Origin: an uncultured Alcaligenaceae bacterium
GTDB lineage: Bacteria; Pseudomonadota; Gammaproteobacteria; Burkholderiales; Burkholderiaceae_B
DNA: 39,241 nucleotides
NCBI GenBank assembly: GCA_937896225.1
Contig: CALBMZ010000056.1
Span: forward strand, 1 to 39,241
Direction: 5' to 3'
The position numbers and the translations under genes are program-made. Of this stretch, positions 1 to 7,878 are shown piece after piece. Position 1 is the stretch's first letter, and every line of letters begins with the position of its first letter. The notes beneath the pieces were generated by a model. That model saw nothing but the letters and a program-made list of their open reading frames with translations. It was not told the origin of the DNA and searched no databases.

Positions 1-434
1 CAAAAAAAGTTGTGGCTAAGAAAGTAGTCAAAGCTGCCGTAAAAAAAGTTGCAGCAAAAAAAGTTGTGGCTAAGAAAGTAGTCAAAGCTGCCGTAAAAAA
101 AGTTGCAGCAAAAAAAGTTGTGGCTAAGAAAGTGGTCAAAGCTGCCGTAAAAAAAGTCGCAGCTAAAAAAGTTGCGGCTAAGAAAGTAGTCAAAGCTGCC
201 GTGAAAAAAGTCGCAGCTAAAAAAGTAGTTGCTAAGAAAGTTGTGGCTAAAAAACCTGTCGCTAAAAAAGCAGCCACTAAAGCAGCTGTAAAAAAAACAG
301 TAAAAAAAGCGGTTAAGAAGCCCGCCGTCCGCAAAGCGGCACCCAGCGCGCCTGCAACGGCCGCTGCACCCGCTGCAAAAAAGGAAATCAACCCTGCAGC
401 ATCATGGCCATTCCCAACGGGTGGCCGCCCTTAA
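1..434 (+). CDS. Histone H1-like nucleoid protein, 5'-truncated by window edge
   Basis: The reading frame is open from the first complete codon of the window, so the true start lies upstream. The protein is almost entirely Lys, Ala and Val, built from an 18-residue repeat of the VVAKKVVKAAVKKVAAKK type. After it come looser AKK/VKK units, an Ala/Pro stretch and a short ending with AASWPFPTGGRP. This composition matches the H1-like (eukaryotic H1 C-tail-like) DNA-binding proteins known from Bordetella and other Burkholderiales, which bind DNA through charge and help compact the nucleoid. There is no globular domain in the visible part. AlgP-like Lys/Ala proteins are the alternative family. The gene ends just before a hairpin terminator. 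Confidence 0.8.
   Translation, partial: KKVVAKKVVKAAVKKVAAKKVVAKKVVKAAVKKVAAKKVVAKKVVKAAVKKVAAKKVAAKKVVKAAVKKVAAKKVVAKKVVAKKPVAKKAATKAAVKKTVKKAVKKPAVRKAAPSAPATAAAPAAKKEINPAASWPFPTGGRP
9..224 (+). repeat. Four 54-bp tandem repeats inside the H1-like gene
   Basis: Four head-to-tail units of 54 bp start at 9, 63, 117 and 171, each encoding 18 residues. Units 1 and 2 look identical at nucleotide level, and units 3 and 4 differ by a few silent or conservative changes. A partial fifth unit follows at 225. The near identity suggests recent slippage or recombination expansion. The array probably starts upstream of the window. Confidence 0.9.
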
Positions 435-459
435 TTGATGCAGGTTGAAATGTAGTACC

Positions 460-485
460 AAATCGCCTGGCTTGCCAGGCGATTT
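460..485 (+). terminator. Hairpin terminator after the H1-like gene
   Basis: A perfect 11-bp stem (aaatcgcctgg / ccaggcgattt) closes a 4-base loop 26 bases after the stop codon. The trailing T-tract is weak (acttattt), so it may be an imperfect intrinsic terminator. Confidence 0.65.
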
Positions 486-500
486 ACTTATTTATCTCAC

Positions 501-515
501 GGCAAACGTTTTGCC
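501..515. promoter_or_regulatory. Small inverted repeat upstream of yggT
   Basis: The sequence ggcaaa-cgt-tttgcc is a perfect 6-bp inverted repeat with a 3-base centre, 46 bases before the yggT start. It could be an operator half-site pair or a small hairpin. No convincing -35/-10 pair was found next to it, so its role is unassigned. Confidence 0.25.
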
Positions 516-560
516 ATGCGACAATACTTGTTACTGAAATAAACACGGGGCTGTACCAGA

Positions 561-1121
561 ATGGGCAACATCATTCTCTTTTTATTAGAAACCAGCTTCA
601 CCATACTGGGGGCAGCATTCTTGGCTCGCTGTTGGTTGCATAGCGTGCGCTTTCACCCATTTAACCCATTCTCTCAGCTTATTTTTAGAGTAACTGATTG
701 GTTAGTCAAGCCATTACGATCAATTTTACCCACCCCCAAAACTTTTGACTTAGCTAGCTTGTTGGGTGCGTATGTCATCGCTTTTGTTTATTCACTCACA
801 ATCTGGATGGTGAGTATGCGTGCAGTGATACCACTAGACATCATTGCACCCGCGCTGGGTACCGCAGGTATGACCCTGTGCCGTTGGGCCCTTAATCTTA
901 TTATTTGGCTCACGTTAATTCAAGCCGTTTTGTCTTGGGTAAATCCCATGGCCCCGGTTATGCCAGTGCTTCGCACGTTAACCGCCCCTATGCTTGAACC
1001 CATTCGACGCATCATGCCAAATCTAGGTGGTGTTGATTTATCACCTTTGGTTTTACTCATCATGGCACAAGTGGCCATGATGGTTGTTAATCAAATAAGC
1101 TTTACTATGTTTGGTATGTAA
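561..1121 (+). CDS. YggT family integral membrane protein
   Basis: This 186-residue protein has two copies of the YggT-type unit: a hydrophobic helix, a loop with a basic/Pro motif (DWLVKPLRSILP near residues 46-57 and MLEPIRRIMP near 144-153), then another helix. About four membrane segments are expected (near residues 5-22, 65-85, 105-125, 160-182), so it sits in the inner membrane. YggT proteins have been linked to osmotic or ionic stress and to membrane organisation, but their molecular function is not settled. In proteobacteria yggT often lies near proC or yggS; here it follows an H1-like gene. Family assignment is firm, function is not. Confidence 0.85.
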   Translation: MGNIILFLLETSFTILGAAFLARCWLHSVRFHPFNPFSQLIFRVTDWLVKPLRSILPTPKTFDLASLLGAYVIAFVYSLTIWMVSMRAVIPLDIIAPALGTAGMTLCRWALNLIIWLTLIQAVLSWVNPMAPVMPVLRTLTAPMLEPIRRIMPNLGGVDLSPLVLLIMAQVAMMVVNQISFTMFGM

Positions 1122-1124
1122 ATC

Positions 1125-1157
1125 TTTAAAGCTGCCAAAACGAGGGGCAGCCTTAAA
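1125..1157. terminator. Bidirectional hairpin between convergent genes
   Basis: A 12-bp stem with one mismatch (tttaaagctgcc / ggcagccttaaa) and a 9-base loop lies between the ends of yggT and the convergent glycine-zipper lipoprotein gene. The A/T flanks on both sides give U-rich ends in either direction, as expected for a shared intrinsic terminator. Confidence 0.55.
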
Positions 1158-1185
1158 CCATAGCAGCACGCTATATCTAATCGTT

Positions 1186-1752
1186 TTAGTTTGGCACCAC
1201 ACGAGTCGGACCTGCCCCGCTAATGACTTGTACGCGCTGCCCCGCTGACAAGGCGACATCAGCGGCTTGCGCAATCACCCGTGTTTCACCATTGTCTAAA
1301 CGAACTGTAATTTCAATACCATTGGTTTTGGTGGCGGTCTCTTCTACTTTTTCACCGGCTAACGCACCGAGCAGAGCGCCGCCAACGATGGCTAATGTTC
1401 GACCGGTACCGTCACCGATAGCACTACCTGCCACACCACCAAGTGCCCCGCCGGCTATTAAGCCCACACCCGAGCTTCTTTCTTGTTGAATCACAATAGG
1501 CCGAACAGACTTAACCGTACCTTCACGCACGACTTGTTCGGTTTGAGCCTGACCATAGGTATAGACGCTTGCCGAAGCATTAGGGTTTGCACAACCACTC
1601 ATCACAAATGATGTGCCCGCCAACAGAAACAACAGGCAAGTGGTTGTGGCTTTTTCTTTAAAGCGACTGACTTTAGATGTCGACACCATAAGAGCAGGTT
1701 CTTGAGCTACCCCAGACAAGACAGTGGAGTGGGTAGATTTAACGTTATACAT
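1186..1752 (-). CDS. Glycine-zipper 2TM outer membrane lipoprotein (SlyB/Pcp-like)
   Basis: The 188-residue protein has a long basic N-region, a hydrophobic segment and a lipobox ending FVMSGC, with the lipidated Cys near residue 54. A glycine-zipper segment near residues 94-140 is rich in GxxxG spacings (GVGLIAGGALGGVAGSAIG, then a second Gly-rich helix ending GALAGEKVEE). The C-terminal 50 residues form a small beta-rich domain (ITVRLDNGETRVI). This order matches SlyB/PcP-type lipoproteins of the outer membrane. The start at 1752 is supported by AAGGTG seven bases upstream; an internal Met at residue 22 would give a shorter, more usual signal peptide. Role is inferred as envelope integrity. 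Confidence 0.8.
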   Translation of the reverse strand: MYNVKSTHSTVLSGVAQEPALMVSTSKVSRFKEKATTTCLLFLLAGTSFVMSGCANPNASASVYTYGQAQTEQVVREGTVKSVRPIVIQQERSSGVGLIAGGALGGVAGSAIGDGTGRTLAIVGGALLGALAGEKVEETATKTNGIEITVRLDNGETRVIAQAADVALSAGQRVQVISGAGPTRVVPN

Positions 1753-1785
1753 AACAATTCACCTTGAAATTTAAGCAACCCAAAT

Positions 1786-2721
1786 TTACAAATGTAAGCC
1801 GTACGCGGCATGGAAGCTTTCGTCGATTACAAGCCTATTAGGCGTATGGTTTTGCGGGCCGCGTGAAGCAATTTTGATTGAACCCATTAAATTGCCTAAC
1901 TTGCATGCGTTTTCCCAAGACCACCCTGACGTCAAACCATACAAGAGGCCGGCACGATGCGCATCACCGCAACCGGTTGGGTCAATGACTTCAGTTGGCG
2001 TTACCGGAGCAATATGCATTTCATGACCTTCATGATAAAGCGTTGCACCCTCAGCGCCACGAGTAATGACCACAGCCTCTAGGTTTTGAGCAATTTGCGT
2101 CATGGTTTGACCTGTTCTCTGCTCAACCACGCTGGCTTCGTAATCATTCATGGTGAGCGCACGTGATTGACTAAACAAATCAATCATTTCTGAACCATCA
2201 AATAAAGGCATCGCCTGACCCAAGTCGAACACGAATGGAATGTTCTGGGCATGTAGGCGTTTTGCATGCGCCATCATACCTTCTTTTGAATCGGGTGCTA
2301 CGATCGCCCATTTTGCATCAGTACCCGTGACATCATTTTGATCTGACACAGCCATTGCACCGGGGTGAAAAGCACTAATTTGATTATCACTACGATCGGT
2401 TGTAATGAAGCACTGAGCCGTTAATTGGCCCTCAATCATTTTTACCATGCGAGTATCAATACCCAGGGCATCGAAGCGTGACAAATAATCACTTGCGTCT
2501 TCACCCACGGTCGCCACAGGAACGGGTTGCCCACCTAGCAAATTTAAATTGTAGGCAATATTTCCTGCACAACCGCCAAATTCGCGGCGCATACTTGGCA
2601 CTAAAAATGACACGCTTAATGAATGTATGCGGTCGGGCAAAATATGATCTTTAAACAAACCATCAAATACAGCAATGGTGTCAAAAGCAAAAGAACCGCA
2701 GATTAAAACAGGAGGTTTCAT
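1786..2721 (-). CDS. PfkB family sugar/nucleoside kinase (probable adenosine kinase type)
   Basis: This is a PfkB-fold kinase of about 311 residues. The N-terminal substrate lid segment GGCAGNIAYNLNLLGG (near residue 50) and the C-terminal anion-hole motif DPTGCGDAHRAG (near residue 248) are both present. The Asp in GCGD is the catalytic base of the family. Close Burkholderiales homologues are usually annotated as carbohydrate or adenosine kinase. The substrate cannot be read from sequence, so ribose, adenosine or another nucleoside is possible. The ATG at 2721 was chosen over an upstream TTG; neither has a strong ribosome-binding site. About 145 bases separate it from the DUF3426 gene, so it may have its own promoter, but none was recognised. 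Confidence 0.8.
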   Translation of the reverse strand: MKPPVLICGSFAFDTIAVFDGLFKDHILPDRIHSLSVSFLVPSMRREFGGCAGNIAYNLNLLGGQPVPVATVGEDASDYLSRFDALGIDTRMVKMIEGQLTAQCFITTDRSDNQISAFHPGAMAVSDQNDVTGTDAKWAIVAPDSKEGMMAHAKRLHAQNIPFVFDLGQAMPLFDGSEMIDLFSQSRALTMNDYEASVVEQRTGQTMTQIAQNLEAVVITRGAEGATLYHEGHEMHIAPVTPTEVIDPTGCGDAHRAGLLYGLTSGWSWENACKLGNLMGSIKIASRGPQNHTPNRLVIDESFHAAYGLHL

Positions 2722-2867
2722 AAGCAATCAGTCTCGATTAAGGAGTATTAAAGGAATACGAAAAATGGAATGTGTGTAGGCGTACTTGACGGTTTAATTG
2801 GTGCTGACCGGTGTTAAGAGTTTATATGAGCTAATGATATTAGGGAACGCTAACGGGCCGTAAGATA

Positions 2868-3941
2868 CTAAGGGAAAAATTTATCAATCTCAAAACCACT
2901 AATGGCTAAACCCTTTACTTGCAGGTCGACCACAAAATTAGTTTCTTGCTGAGCCATAAAAGCCGTTTCAATTAGATTGCGTGGCACGTAATCGATTGGT
3001 GGCACAATTTTACGAACCACAACTGTGCCTGAAGCGTCAGTTAATAATACTAGTAAATGAGGCCAAGCCTGAGGTTTATCAAATCGATTTTGTAAGGTAA
3101 ACCTTAGTTTAAATGCATTCATATCTTTGCCGTCTTGAACGCTCGCAATTTGCTGTAATGAAGACGCCCGAATGCTAATGCGTTCAGCATGTTTAGGATA
3201 GTGCACCTCACAACTCACCCATTGACATGCATGTGCTAACAAGGGTTTTAATGCAGGGACACTTACCGACAAATCATTACGGTAAATGTAAGCCGCTTGG
3301 AGCGTCAACACAATAAGCGCTAACACGACACCCAAATGCCAAAAGAAATGTGTGACACCCGTTGGTTTAAGGCCAGTCACCATAAAGCTAGGTGTTTCGC
3401 GACCGAAATCTGACGGTGTATCACCTCGCATTCGTGACTCACCCATAACTGAAGTCTTGGGTTCACGGGTCAATTCGTGATCTGAACCCAGACCAAAAGG
3501 TGGGTCGATGACCGTGTTGCGCGAATCAGGCCCATTGTTGCCCGATTGAACATGTAACTGAGACTGTCGACTTCTAAATACTTGTGGCGGATCTGCTTTA
3601 AAAGATGGCTCTGCTTCATACGGTGGGTCTGTTTCATATGGCGGCTCTGCTTCAAATTGCAGGTCTTCTTCAAATGGGTGGTCTGATTCAAATTGCAGGT
3701 CTGCTTCAAATGGCAAATCTGGCTTAAAGGGTGGTAAGGTTGAAGCATCAGAGGGCGGCATAGCAGTCGACTGGTTGACCACTTTTTTAGTCAAGGTAGG
3801 TAAGGTCGCATCTAAATTGTCGTAGCCATCAAATACGTTTTTGCACTGCCCACATCTAACCAGACCTTCATAGACGCGCAGTTGATCTGCGCTAACTGAA
3901 AAAGCCGAAGCACACTTAGGGCAGCGGGTAACCAGACTCAT
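2868..3941 (-). CDS. Zinc-ribbon and DUF3426 membrane protein
   Basis: The N-terminus is an MJ0042-type zinc ribbon: CPKC at residues 7-10 and CGQC at 30-33. A low-complexity linker follows, including eight acidic hexapeptide repeats (residues 70-117), then one membrane helix near residues 195-217. The C-terminal DUF3426 domain covers about 225-357 and should face the periplasm. This architecture and the position directly before prmA are standard in Burkholderiales; the function is unknown. The gene lies 19 bases after prmA, probably in the same transcript. What stands out is the expanded repeat linker, which makes this protein longer than a minimal zinc-ribbon/DUF3426 protein. Confidence 0.85.
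   Translation of the reverse strand: MSLVTRCPKCASAFSVSADQLRVYEGLVRCGQCKNVFDGYDNLDATLPTLTKKVVNQSTAMPPSDASTLPPFKPDLPFEADLQFESDHPFEEDLQFEAEPPYETDPPYEAEPSFKADPPQVFRSRQSQLHVQSGNNGPDSRNTVIDPPFGLGSDHELTREPKTSVMGESRMRGDTPSDFGRETPSFMVTGLKPTGVTHFFWHLGVVLALIVLTLQAAYIYRNDLSVSVPALKPLLAHACQWVSCEVHYPKHAERISIRASSLQQIASVQDGKDMNAFKLRFTLQNRFDKPQAWPHLLVLLTDASGTVVVRKIVPPIDYVPRNLIETAFMAQQETNFVVDLQVKGLAISGFEIDKFFP
3591..3734 (-). repeat. Eight 18-bp repeats encoding acidic hexapeptides in the DUF3426 protein
   Basis: Residues 70-117 form eight consecutive hexads such as LPFEAD, LQFESD, HPFEED, LQFEAE, PPYETD and PPYEAE. The consensus is x-(P/Q)-(F/Y)-E-x-(D/E). The DNA keeps the 18-bp period, so the array probably grew by slippage. 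Confidence 0.85.
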
Positions 3942-3960
3942 ATTTCAATCATATATAGTA

Positions 3961-4866
3961 TTAATCAGCACGTTGACCAGCCAAACAGACCCAACCCTCG
4001 CGTTCTGCCCAAACCACCATGGTTAACCAAGGCGCATAAGCGGCTGCTACCTCTTGAGCCTGTCGTGCCAATACACCCGACAAAACCAAGTATCCACCCA
4101 CTTTCACTCGATTTGACAGCATCGGCGCCAAAACCTTTAAAGGGTTCGACAAAATATTGGCGACAACCACATCGTATTGTCCCGCAATTAACTGATCAGG
4201 CAACAGGGCATGCACATCGGTGTGATTGGCGTGTGCGTTGTGAACGGTTGATAAAACAGCTTGCTCATCGATATCGACCGCATCAACGTGTGCAGCCCCA
4301 AACATTTTGGCTGCTATTGCCAAAATACCAGAACCGCAGCCGTAGTCGAGCACTCGAACTCCTGAGCTCATGTTTTGGGCTAACCAAGACAAACAAACGT
4401 GTGTTGTGGGGTGACTGCCCGTACCAAAGGCCAGACCAGGGTCTAACTCAATCACAATTGAGCCTTCAGGTCGGTTTATAGGAGCCTCACCGGCATGCCA
4501 ACTTGGCAAGATAAGAACACGATCGCCAATTTGAATAGGACCAAACTGAGACTGTGTCAAGCGCACCCAGTCTTGGTCAGGTACATCACGCAAAAACCAG
4601 TCTGACGTAATTTGAATATTTAATTCAGCTTCAACATGTACCAAGATTTGTTGCGGGTCATCGCCGTCAGCCAACAAGCCGACCACTCGGTTGTGTTGCC
4701 ACCCGCCAGGTGCATCTTCACCACCTGGCTCACCAAATATGGGTCGCTCATCATCTGTATCTAAATCGGCGTCTTCTACCGAGATTGATAAAGCACCCGC
4801 CTCAATTAAGGCATCTGAAAGAGCGTCTACCCAGTCACCGGGGCAAGACAAAACAAGTTCACGCAC
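3961..4866 (-). CDS. prmA: Ribosomal protein L11 methyltransferase PrmA
   Basis: PrmA trimethylates ribosomal protein L11 using S-adenosylmethionine. The N-terminal L11-recognition domain (about residues 1-100, including ISVEDADLDTDDERPIFGEPG) is followed by a class I methyltransferase fold with motif I LDYGCGSGILAIAA and the post-motif VVANILSNPL. The segment DPGLAFGTGSHPTT is a family hallmark. I place the start at the GTG at 4866 because GGAG lies five bases upstream and homologues begin near xRELVL. A TTG at 4893 would add nine residues. The gene sits 33 bases after accC, the usual Burkholderiales order accB-accC-prmA. Confidence 0.93.
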   Translation of the reverse strand: MRELVLSCPGDWVDALSDALIEAGALSISVEDADLDTDDERPIFGEPGGEDAPGGWQHNRVVGLLADGDDPQQILVHVEAELNIQITSDWFLRDVPDQDWVRLTQSQFGPIQIGDRVLILPSWHAGEAPINRPEGSIVIELDPGLAFGTGSHPTTHVCLSWLAQNMSSGVRVLDYGCGSGILAIAAKMFGAAHVDAVDIDEQAVLSTVHNAHANHTDVHALLPDQLIAGQYDVVVANILSNPLKVLAPMLSNRVKVGGYLVLSGVLARQAQEVAAAYAPWLTMVVWAEREGWVCLAGQRAD

Positions 4867-4899
4867 AGTTGCTCCGCAAGCAAGTTGGGCCAAAAAGAC

Positions 4900-6246
4900 C
4901 TAGGGCCTTTCGGCTAATTTCTGTTCAAGATAATGAATACTGGTACCGCCCTCAGAGAATCGAGAGTCAACCAGCAATTCACGATGTAAGGCAATGTTGG
5001 TTTGAATACCTTCAACCACCATTTCAGATAGCGCAATACGCATGCGCGCCAAAGCTTGCTCGCGTGTGTCGCCATAGGTGATGAGCTTAGCAATCATTGA
5101 GTCGTAATTCGGCGGCACAAAATAACCGTTAAACGCATGTGAATCGATGCGCACACCTGGCCCACCCGGCGTATGCCAATTGGTAATGCGGCCAGGGCTT
5201 GGCATAAAAGTAAAAGGGTCTTCAGCGTTAATGCGGCACTCAATGGCATGGCCTTTAAATGTGATGTCACGCTGTCTGAGGGTAAACTTTTCACCGGCCG
5301 CAATACGAATCTGCAACTGCACCAAATCAAGGCCCGTGATGCATTCAGTCACTGTGTGTTCAACCTGAATACGGGTATTCATCTCGATGAAGTAGAACTC
5401 GCCGTTTTCAAAAAGAAACTCAAACGTACCGGCACCGCGGTAACTGATTTTGCGGCACGCTTCAGCGCAACGCTCACCTATTCTCTCAATCGCTTTACGA
5501 GGTATGCCCGGTGCAGGGGCTTCTTCAATCACCTTTTGGTGACGACGCTGCATAGAACAATCGCGCTCGCCTAACCAAACAGCATGCCGATCACCATCGG
5601 CCATCACTTGAATTTCAATATGGCGTGGGTTTTCTAAAAATTTTTCAAGATAAACTTCGGGGTTATTAAAGGCAGCACCGGCTTCAGCTTTTGTCATGGT
5701 GACAGCGTTCAACAAAGCAGCCTCTGTATGCACCACCCTCATACCTCGACCGCCGCCACCACCCGCCGCCTTGATGATGACGGGGTAACCCACCTCACGT
5801 GCAATTTTAATGACTTCTTGAGAATCATCAGGCAAAGCACCAGATGAACCCGGTACCACAGGTACGCCCGCTTCGATCATGGCTCGCTTGGCGCTCACTT
5901 TGTCGCCCATTAAACGAATAGACTCAGGCCGAGGACCAACAAAAACAAAACCGCTTTTCTCTACCCGTTCAGCAAAATCGGCGTTTTCAGCTAAAAAACC
6001 GTAACCTGGGTGAATGGCTTCAGAGTCTGTTACCTCAGCTGCTGAAATAATGGCAGGCATGCTCAAGTAACTGTCTTTTGAGGGAGCCGGACCGATACAA
6101 ACCGATTCGTCTGCTAAGCGTACATATTTGGCATCGCGATCGGCTTCGGAATGCACCACCACCGTTTTGACACCCAACTCACGACAAGCACGTTGAATGC
6201 GCAAAGCGATTTCGCCACGATTGGCGATAAGCAATTTTTTAAACAT
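4900..6246 (-). CDS. accC: Biotin carboxylase subunit of acetyl-CoA carboxylase
   Basis: AccC carboxylates biotin on AccB using ATP and bicarbonate, the first half-reaction of malonyl-CoA synthesis for fatty acids. The 448-residue length equals the usual size. Visible parts are the N-terminal [16 protein letters not shown], the ATP-grasp glycine loop [14 protein letters not shown] near residue 159, the ATP/Mg region with [14 protein letters not shown] near residue 288, and the C-terminal [14 protein letters not shown]. The start lies three bases after the accB stop, so the two are translationally linked and co-expressed. Nothing unusual was seen. Confidence 0.97.
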   Translation of the reverse strand: MFKKLLIANRGEIALRIQRACRELGVKTVVVHSEADRDAKYVRLADESVCIGPAPSKDSYLSMPAIISAAEVTDSEAIHPGYGFLAENADFAERVEKSGFVFVGPRPESIRLMGDKVSAKRAMIEAGVPVVPGSSGALPDDSQEVIKIAREVGYPVIIKAAGGGGGRGMRVVHTEAALLNAVTMTKAEAGAAFNNPEVYLEKFLENPRHIEIQVMADGDRHAVWLGERDCSMQRRHQKVIEEAPAPGIPRKAIERIGERCAEACRKISYRGAGTFEFLFENGEFYFIEMNTRIQVEHTVTECITGLDLVQLQIRIAAGEKFTLRQRDITFKGHAIECRINAEDPFTFMPSPGRITNWHTPGGPGVRIDSHAFNGYFVPPNYDSMIAKLITYGDTREQALARMRIALSEMVVEGIQTNIALHRELLVDSRFSEGGTSIHYLEQKLAERP

Positions 6247-6249
6247 AAT

Positions 6250-6684
6250 TTAACCAATCAAAAATAGAGGCTGGCCATATTCAACGGGCTCACCGTTTTC
6301 AACCAAGATCGCTTTGATGACACCAGACTTATCAGCTTCGATTTCATTGAGTAATTTCATGGCTTCAATGATGCATATAGGCTCACCTTCTTTGACAGCT
6401 TGACCAACTTCAACAAAAGGAGACGCACCAGGACTTGAAGCACGATAAAACGTACCCACCATAGGCGACTTCACAGCATGCCCTTCAGGCGCTGCTGGGG
6501 CAACCGGCACCTCAGGCGCTGGCGCTAAAGGCTGCGCGTAGGCTTGCTGCATCACTGGTGCAGGTGCGGTAGTTTGAGAAAACTTGACAATACGAACTTT
6601 GTCTTCACCTTCAGTAATTTCGAGTTCAGCAATGCCAGACTCGGCGACCAAATCAATTAGGGTTTTAAGTTTTCGTAAGTCCAT
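6250..6684 (-). CDS. accB: Biotin carboxyl carrier protein of acetyl-CoA carboxylase
   Basis: This is the 144-residue carrier that holds biotin for AccC and the carboxyltransferase. An N-terminal segment [20 protein letters not shown] is followed by a Pro/Ala-rich mobile linker (about 38-68) and the C-terminal biotinyl domain. Biotin is expected on Lys110 in the EAMKL motif, and [17 protein letters not shown] is the protruding thumb typical of AccB. It follows aroQ on the same strand after about 60 bases and precedes accC by three bases. Confidence 0.97.
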   Translation of the reverse strand: MDLRKLKTLIDLVAESGIAELEITEGEDKVRIVKFSQTTAPAPVMQQAYAQPLAPAPEVPVAPAAPEGHAVKSPMVGTFYRASSPGASPFVEVGQAVKEGEPICIIEAMKLLNEIEADKSGVIKAILVENGEPVEYGQPLFLIG

Positions 6685-6744
6685 TTGAATTAATCCAGTA
6701 AAAGCGTAAAGCGTTAAAGGGGGTAGATGTCATTAAAAGTAATA

Positions 6745-7188
6745 TTAGCTTTGTGACTGATGTGCAGCAAAATTAAGTGCGGCAAGATAACCTGCCACGC
6801 CTAAGCCTGCAACCACGCCTACTGCAATATCTGACAAATAAGAATGGTGTCTAAATGATTCACGCTTGTATACGTTAGAGAGGTGAACTTCTACAAAAGG
6901 TATGTTGATGGCAGCCAAGGCGTCGCGAATGGCGACACTAGTGTGGGTGTAAGCACCCGCATTTATTACAATGTAAGTAGTGCCATCTTGTGCAGCCTGC
7001 TGAATGCGAGTGACTAGCTCACCCTCAGAATTACTTTGAAAGGTTTGCAGAGCACAACCAAAGCCAGCGGCTTGTGTAGCCAACTCGGTATTGATGTCAT
7101 CAAGTGACAAGTGACCATAAATTGCAGGCTCTCGTGAACCAAGCAAGTTAAGGTTGGGGCCATGCAAAACCAGTATCTGATGAGCCAT
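6745..7188 (-). CDS. aroQ: Type II 3-dehydroquinate dehydratase
   Basis: AroQ converts 3-dehydroquinate to 3-dehydroshikimate in aromatic amino acid synthesis. At 147 residues it has the normal type II length. Signature parts are [19 protein letters not shown] (with the catalytic Tyr), [21 protein letters not shown], and [17 protein letters not shown] with the His and Arg of the active site. It lies upstream of accB, a gene order common in beta- and gammaproteobacteria. A TACAAT box at 7219-7224 could be a -10 element for this gene, but no good -35 was seen. Confidence 0.96.
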   Translation of the reverse strand: MAHQILVLHGPNLNLLGSREPAIYGHLSLDDINTELATQAAGFGCALQTFQSNSEGELVTRIQQAAQDGTTYIVINAGAYTHTSVAIRDALAAINIPFVEVHLSNVYKRESFRHHSYLSDIAVGVVAGLGVAGYLAALNFAAHQSQS

Positions 7189-7239
7189 ATTGAATAATTT
7201 AGTTGCTAACTTCGTTCAATTGTACAGTTACCGCGTCGA

Positions 7240-7800
7240 TCACGCTACAAGCCGTTGAAGTTGTTGCGTTAAGGTATCAGCATGAACTTGGCCCAAAATT
7301 TGCTCGTTTACACGCCCACCTGATGTGACAAGGACTGTGTAAGGCAACCCACCGACTGGGTTGCCCATGGCACGAACTAAATCAATACCCCGATGACCCG
7401 CCACTAAAATCGGATAACTGACAGGAATATTAGTTAAAAATTTATTCACGTTAGCCGCTGTATCAATGGCTATACCCACAAATTGCACATGATTAAAAGA
7501 TTTTGATAACGCTTCGAGCTCAGGCATTTCGGCCACACAAGGCGGGCACCATGTTGCCCAGAAGTTTATTAATAACGCGTCACCCCGAAACGACTCAAGC
7601 GCGGTATCTCGACCCTTCGAATCTGGCAAGTGCGAAGCATAAAAAGCTTCTAAATCGGGTGGCGACGAGGCGGCATTGGGTTGACTCACCGCGCGATTGG
7701 CTTGCGGCGCACGTAAAGATGACTCGCGCCATGCCACAAACCCTGCGACACCCATAGCCACCAAGCCACCACCACCTAATAATAATGTTCTGCGTTTCAT
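7240..7800 (-). CDS. TlpA-like membrane-anchored thioredoxin-fold protein
   Basis: This 186-residue periplasmic redox protein starts with MKRRT and one hydrophobic segment (residues 5-24) that acts as an uncleaved anchor or signal; the RR pair is not a full Tat motif. The thioredoxin fold carries the active site WATWCPPC (Cys85 and Cys88), then EMPEL and the cis-Pro segment LPYTVLV. It belongs to the TlpA/ResA/AlkyHydroperoxide-like group that reduces periplasmic disulfides, for example in cytochrome c maturation. The partner is not evident. It lies 51 bases upstream of aroQ and is divergent from mpl. Confidence 0.85.
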   Translation of the reverse strand: MKRRTLLLGGGGLVAMGVAGFVAWRESSLRAPQANRAVSQPNAASSPPDLEAFYASHLPDSKGRDTALESFRGDALLINFWATWCPPCVAEMPELEALSKSFNHVQFVGIAIDTAANVNKFLTNIPVSYPILVAGHRGIDLVRAMGNPVGGLPYTVLVTSGGRVNEQILGQVHADTLTQQLQRLVA

Positions 7801-7828
7801 AACCGAATCATAGCGCGATGCGGGCCCT

Positions 7829-7859
7829 TTGGAGGGTAAATGACCGTACGTTCTACAAT
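7829..7859 (+). promoter_or_regulatory. Possible sigma-70 promoter for mpl
   Basis: A TACAAT hexamer at 7854-7859 matches five of six -10 consensus bases and lies 19 bases before the chosen mpl start. The best upstream hexamer is TTGGAG at 7829-7834, with a long 19-base spacer. Transcription from here would leave a very short leader. Confidence 0.3.
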
Positions 7860-7878
7860 GTCGTTAGGAGAAAAACTC

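Noticed and set aside
9-434. Tandem repeats considered as a CRISPR array
   Set aside because: There are no unique spacers; units are contiguous, in frame and encode a Lys/Ala protein.
3470-3748. An alternative-frame repeat protein (LKQT/MKQS-like hexads) opposite the DUF3426 linker frame
   Set aside because: The repeat is a by-product of reading the 18-bp DNA repeat in another frame; the DUF3426 frame has conserved domains on both sides.
5173-5574. Open frame of 133 codons antisense to accC
   Set aside because: It is a shadow of the highly conserved accC codons, with no ribosome-binding site and no recognisable domain.
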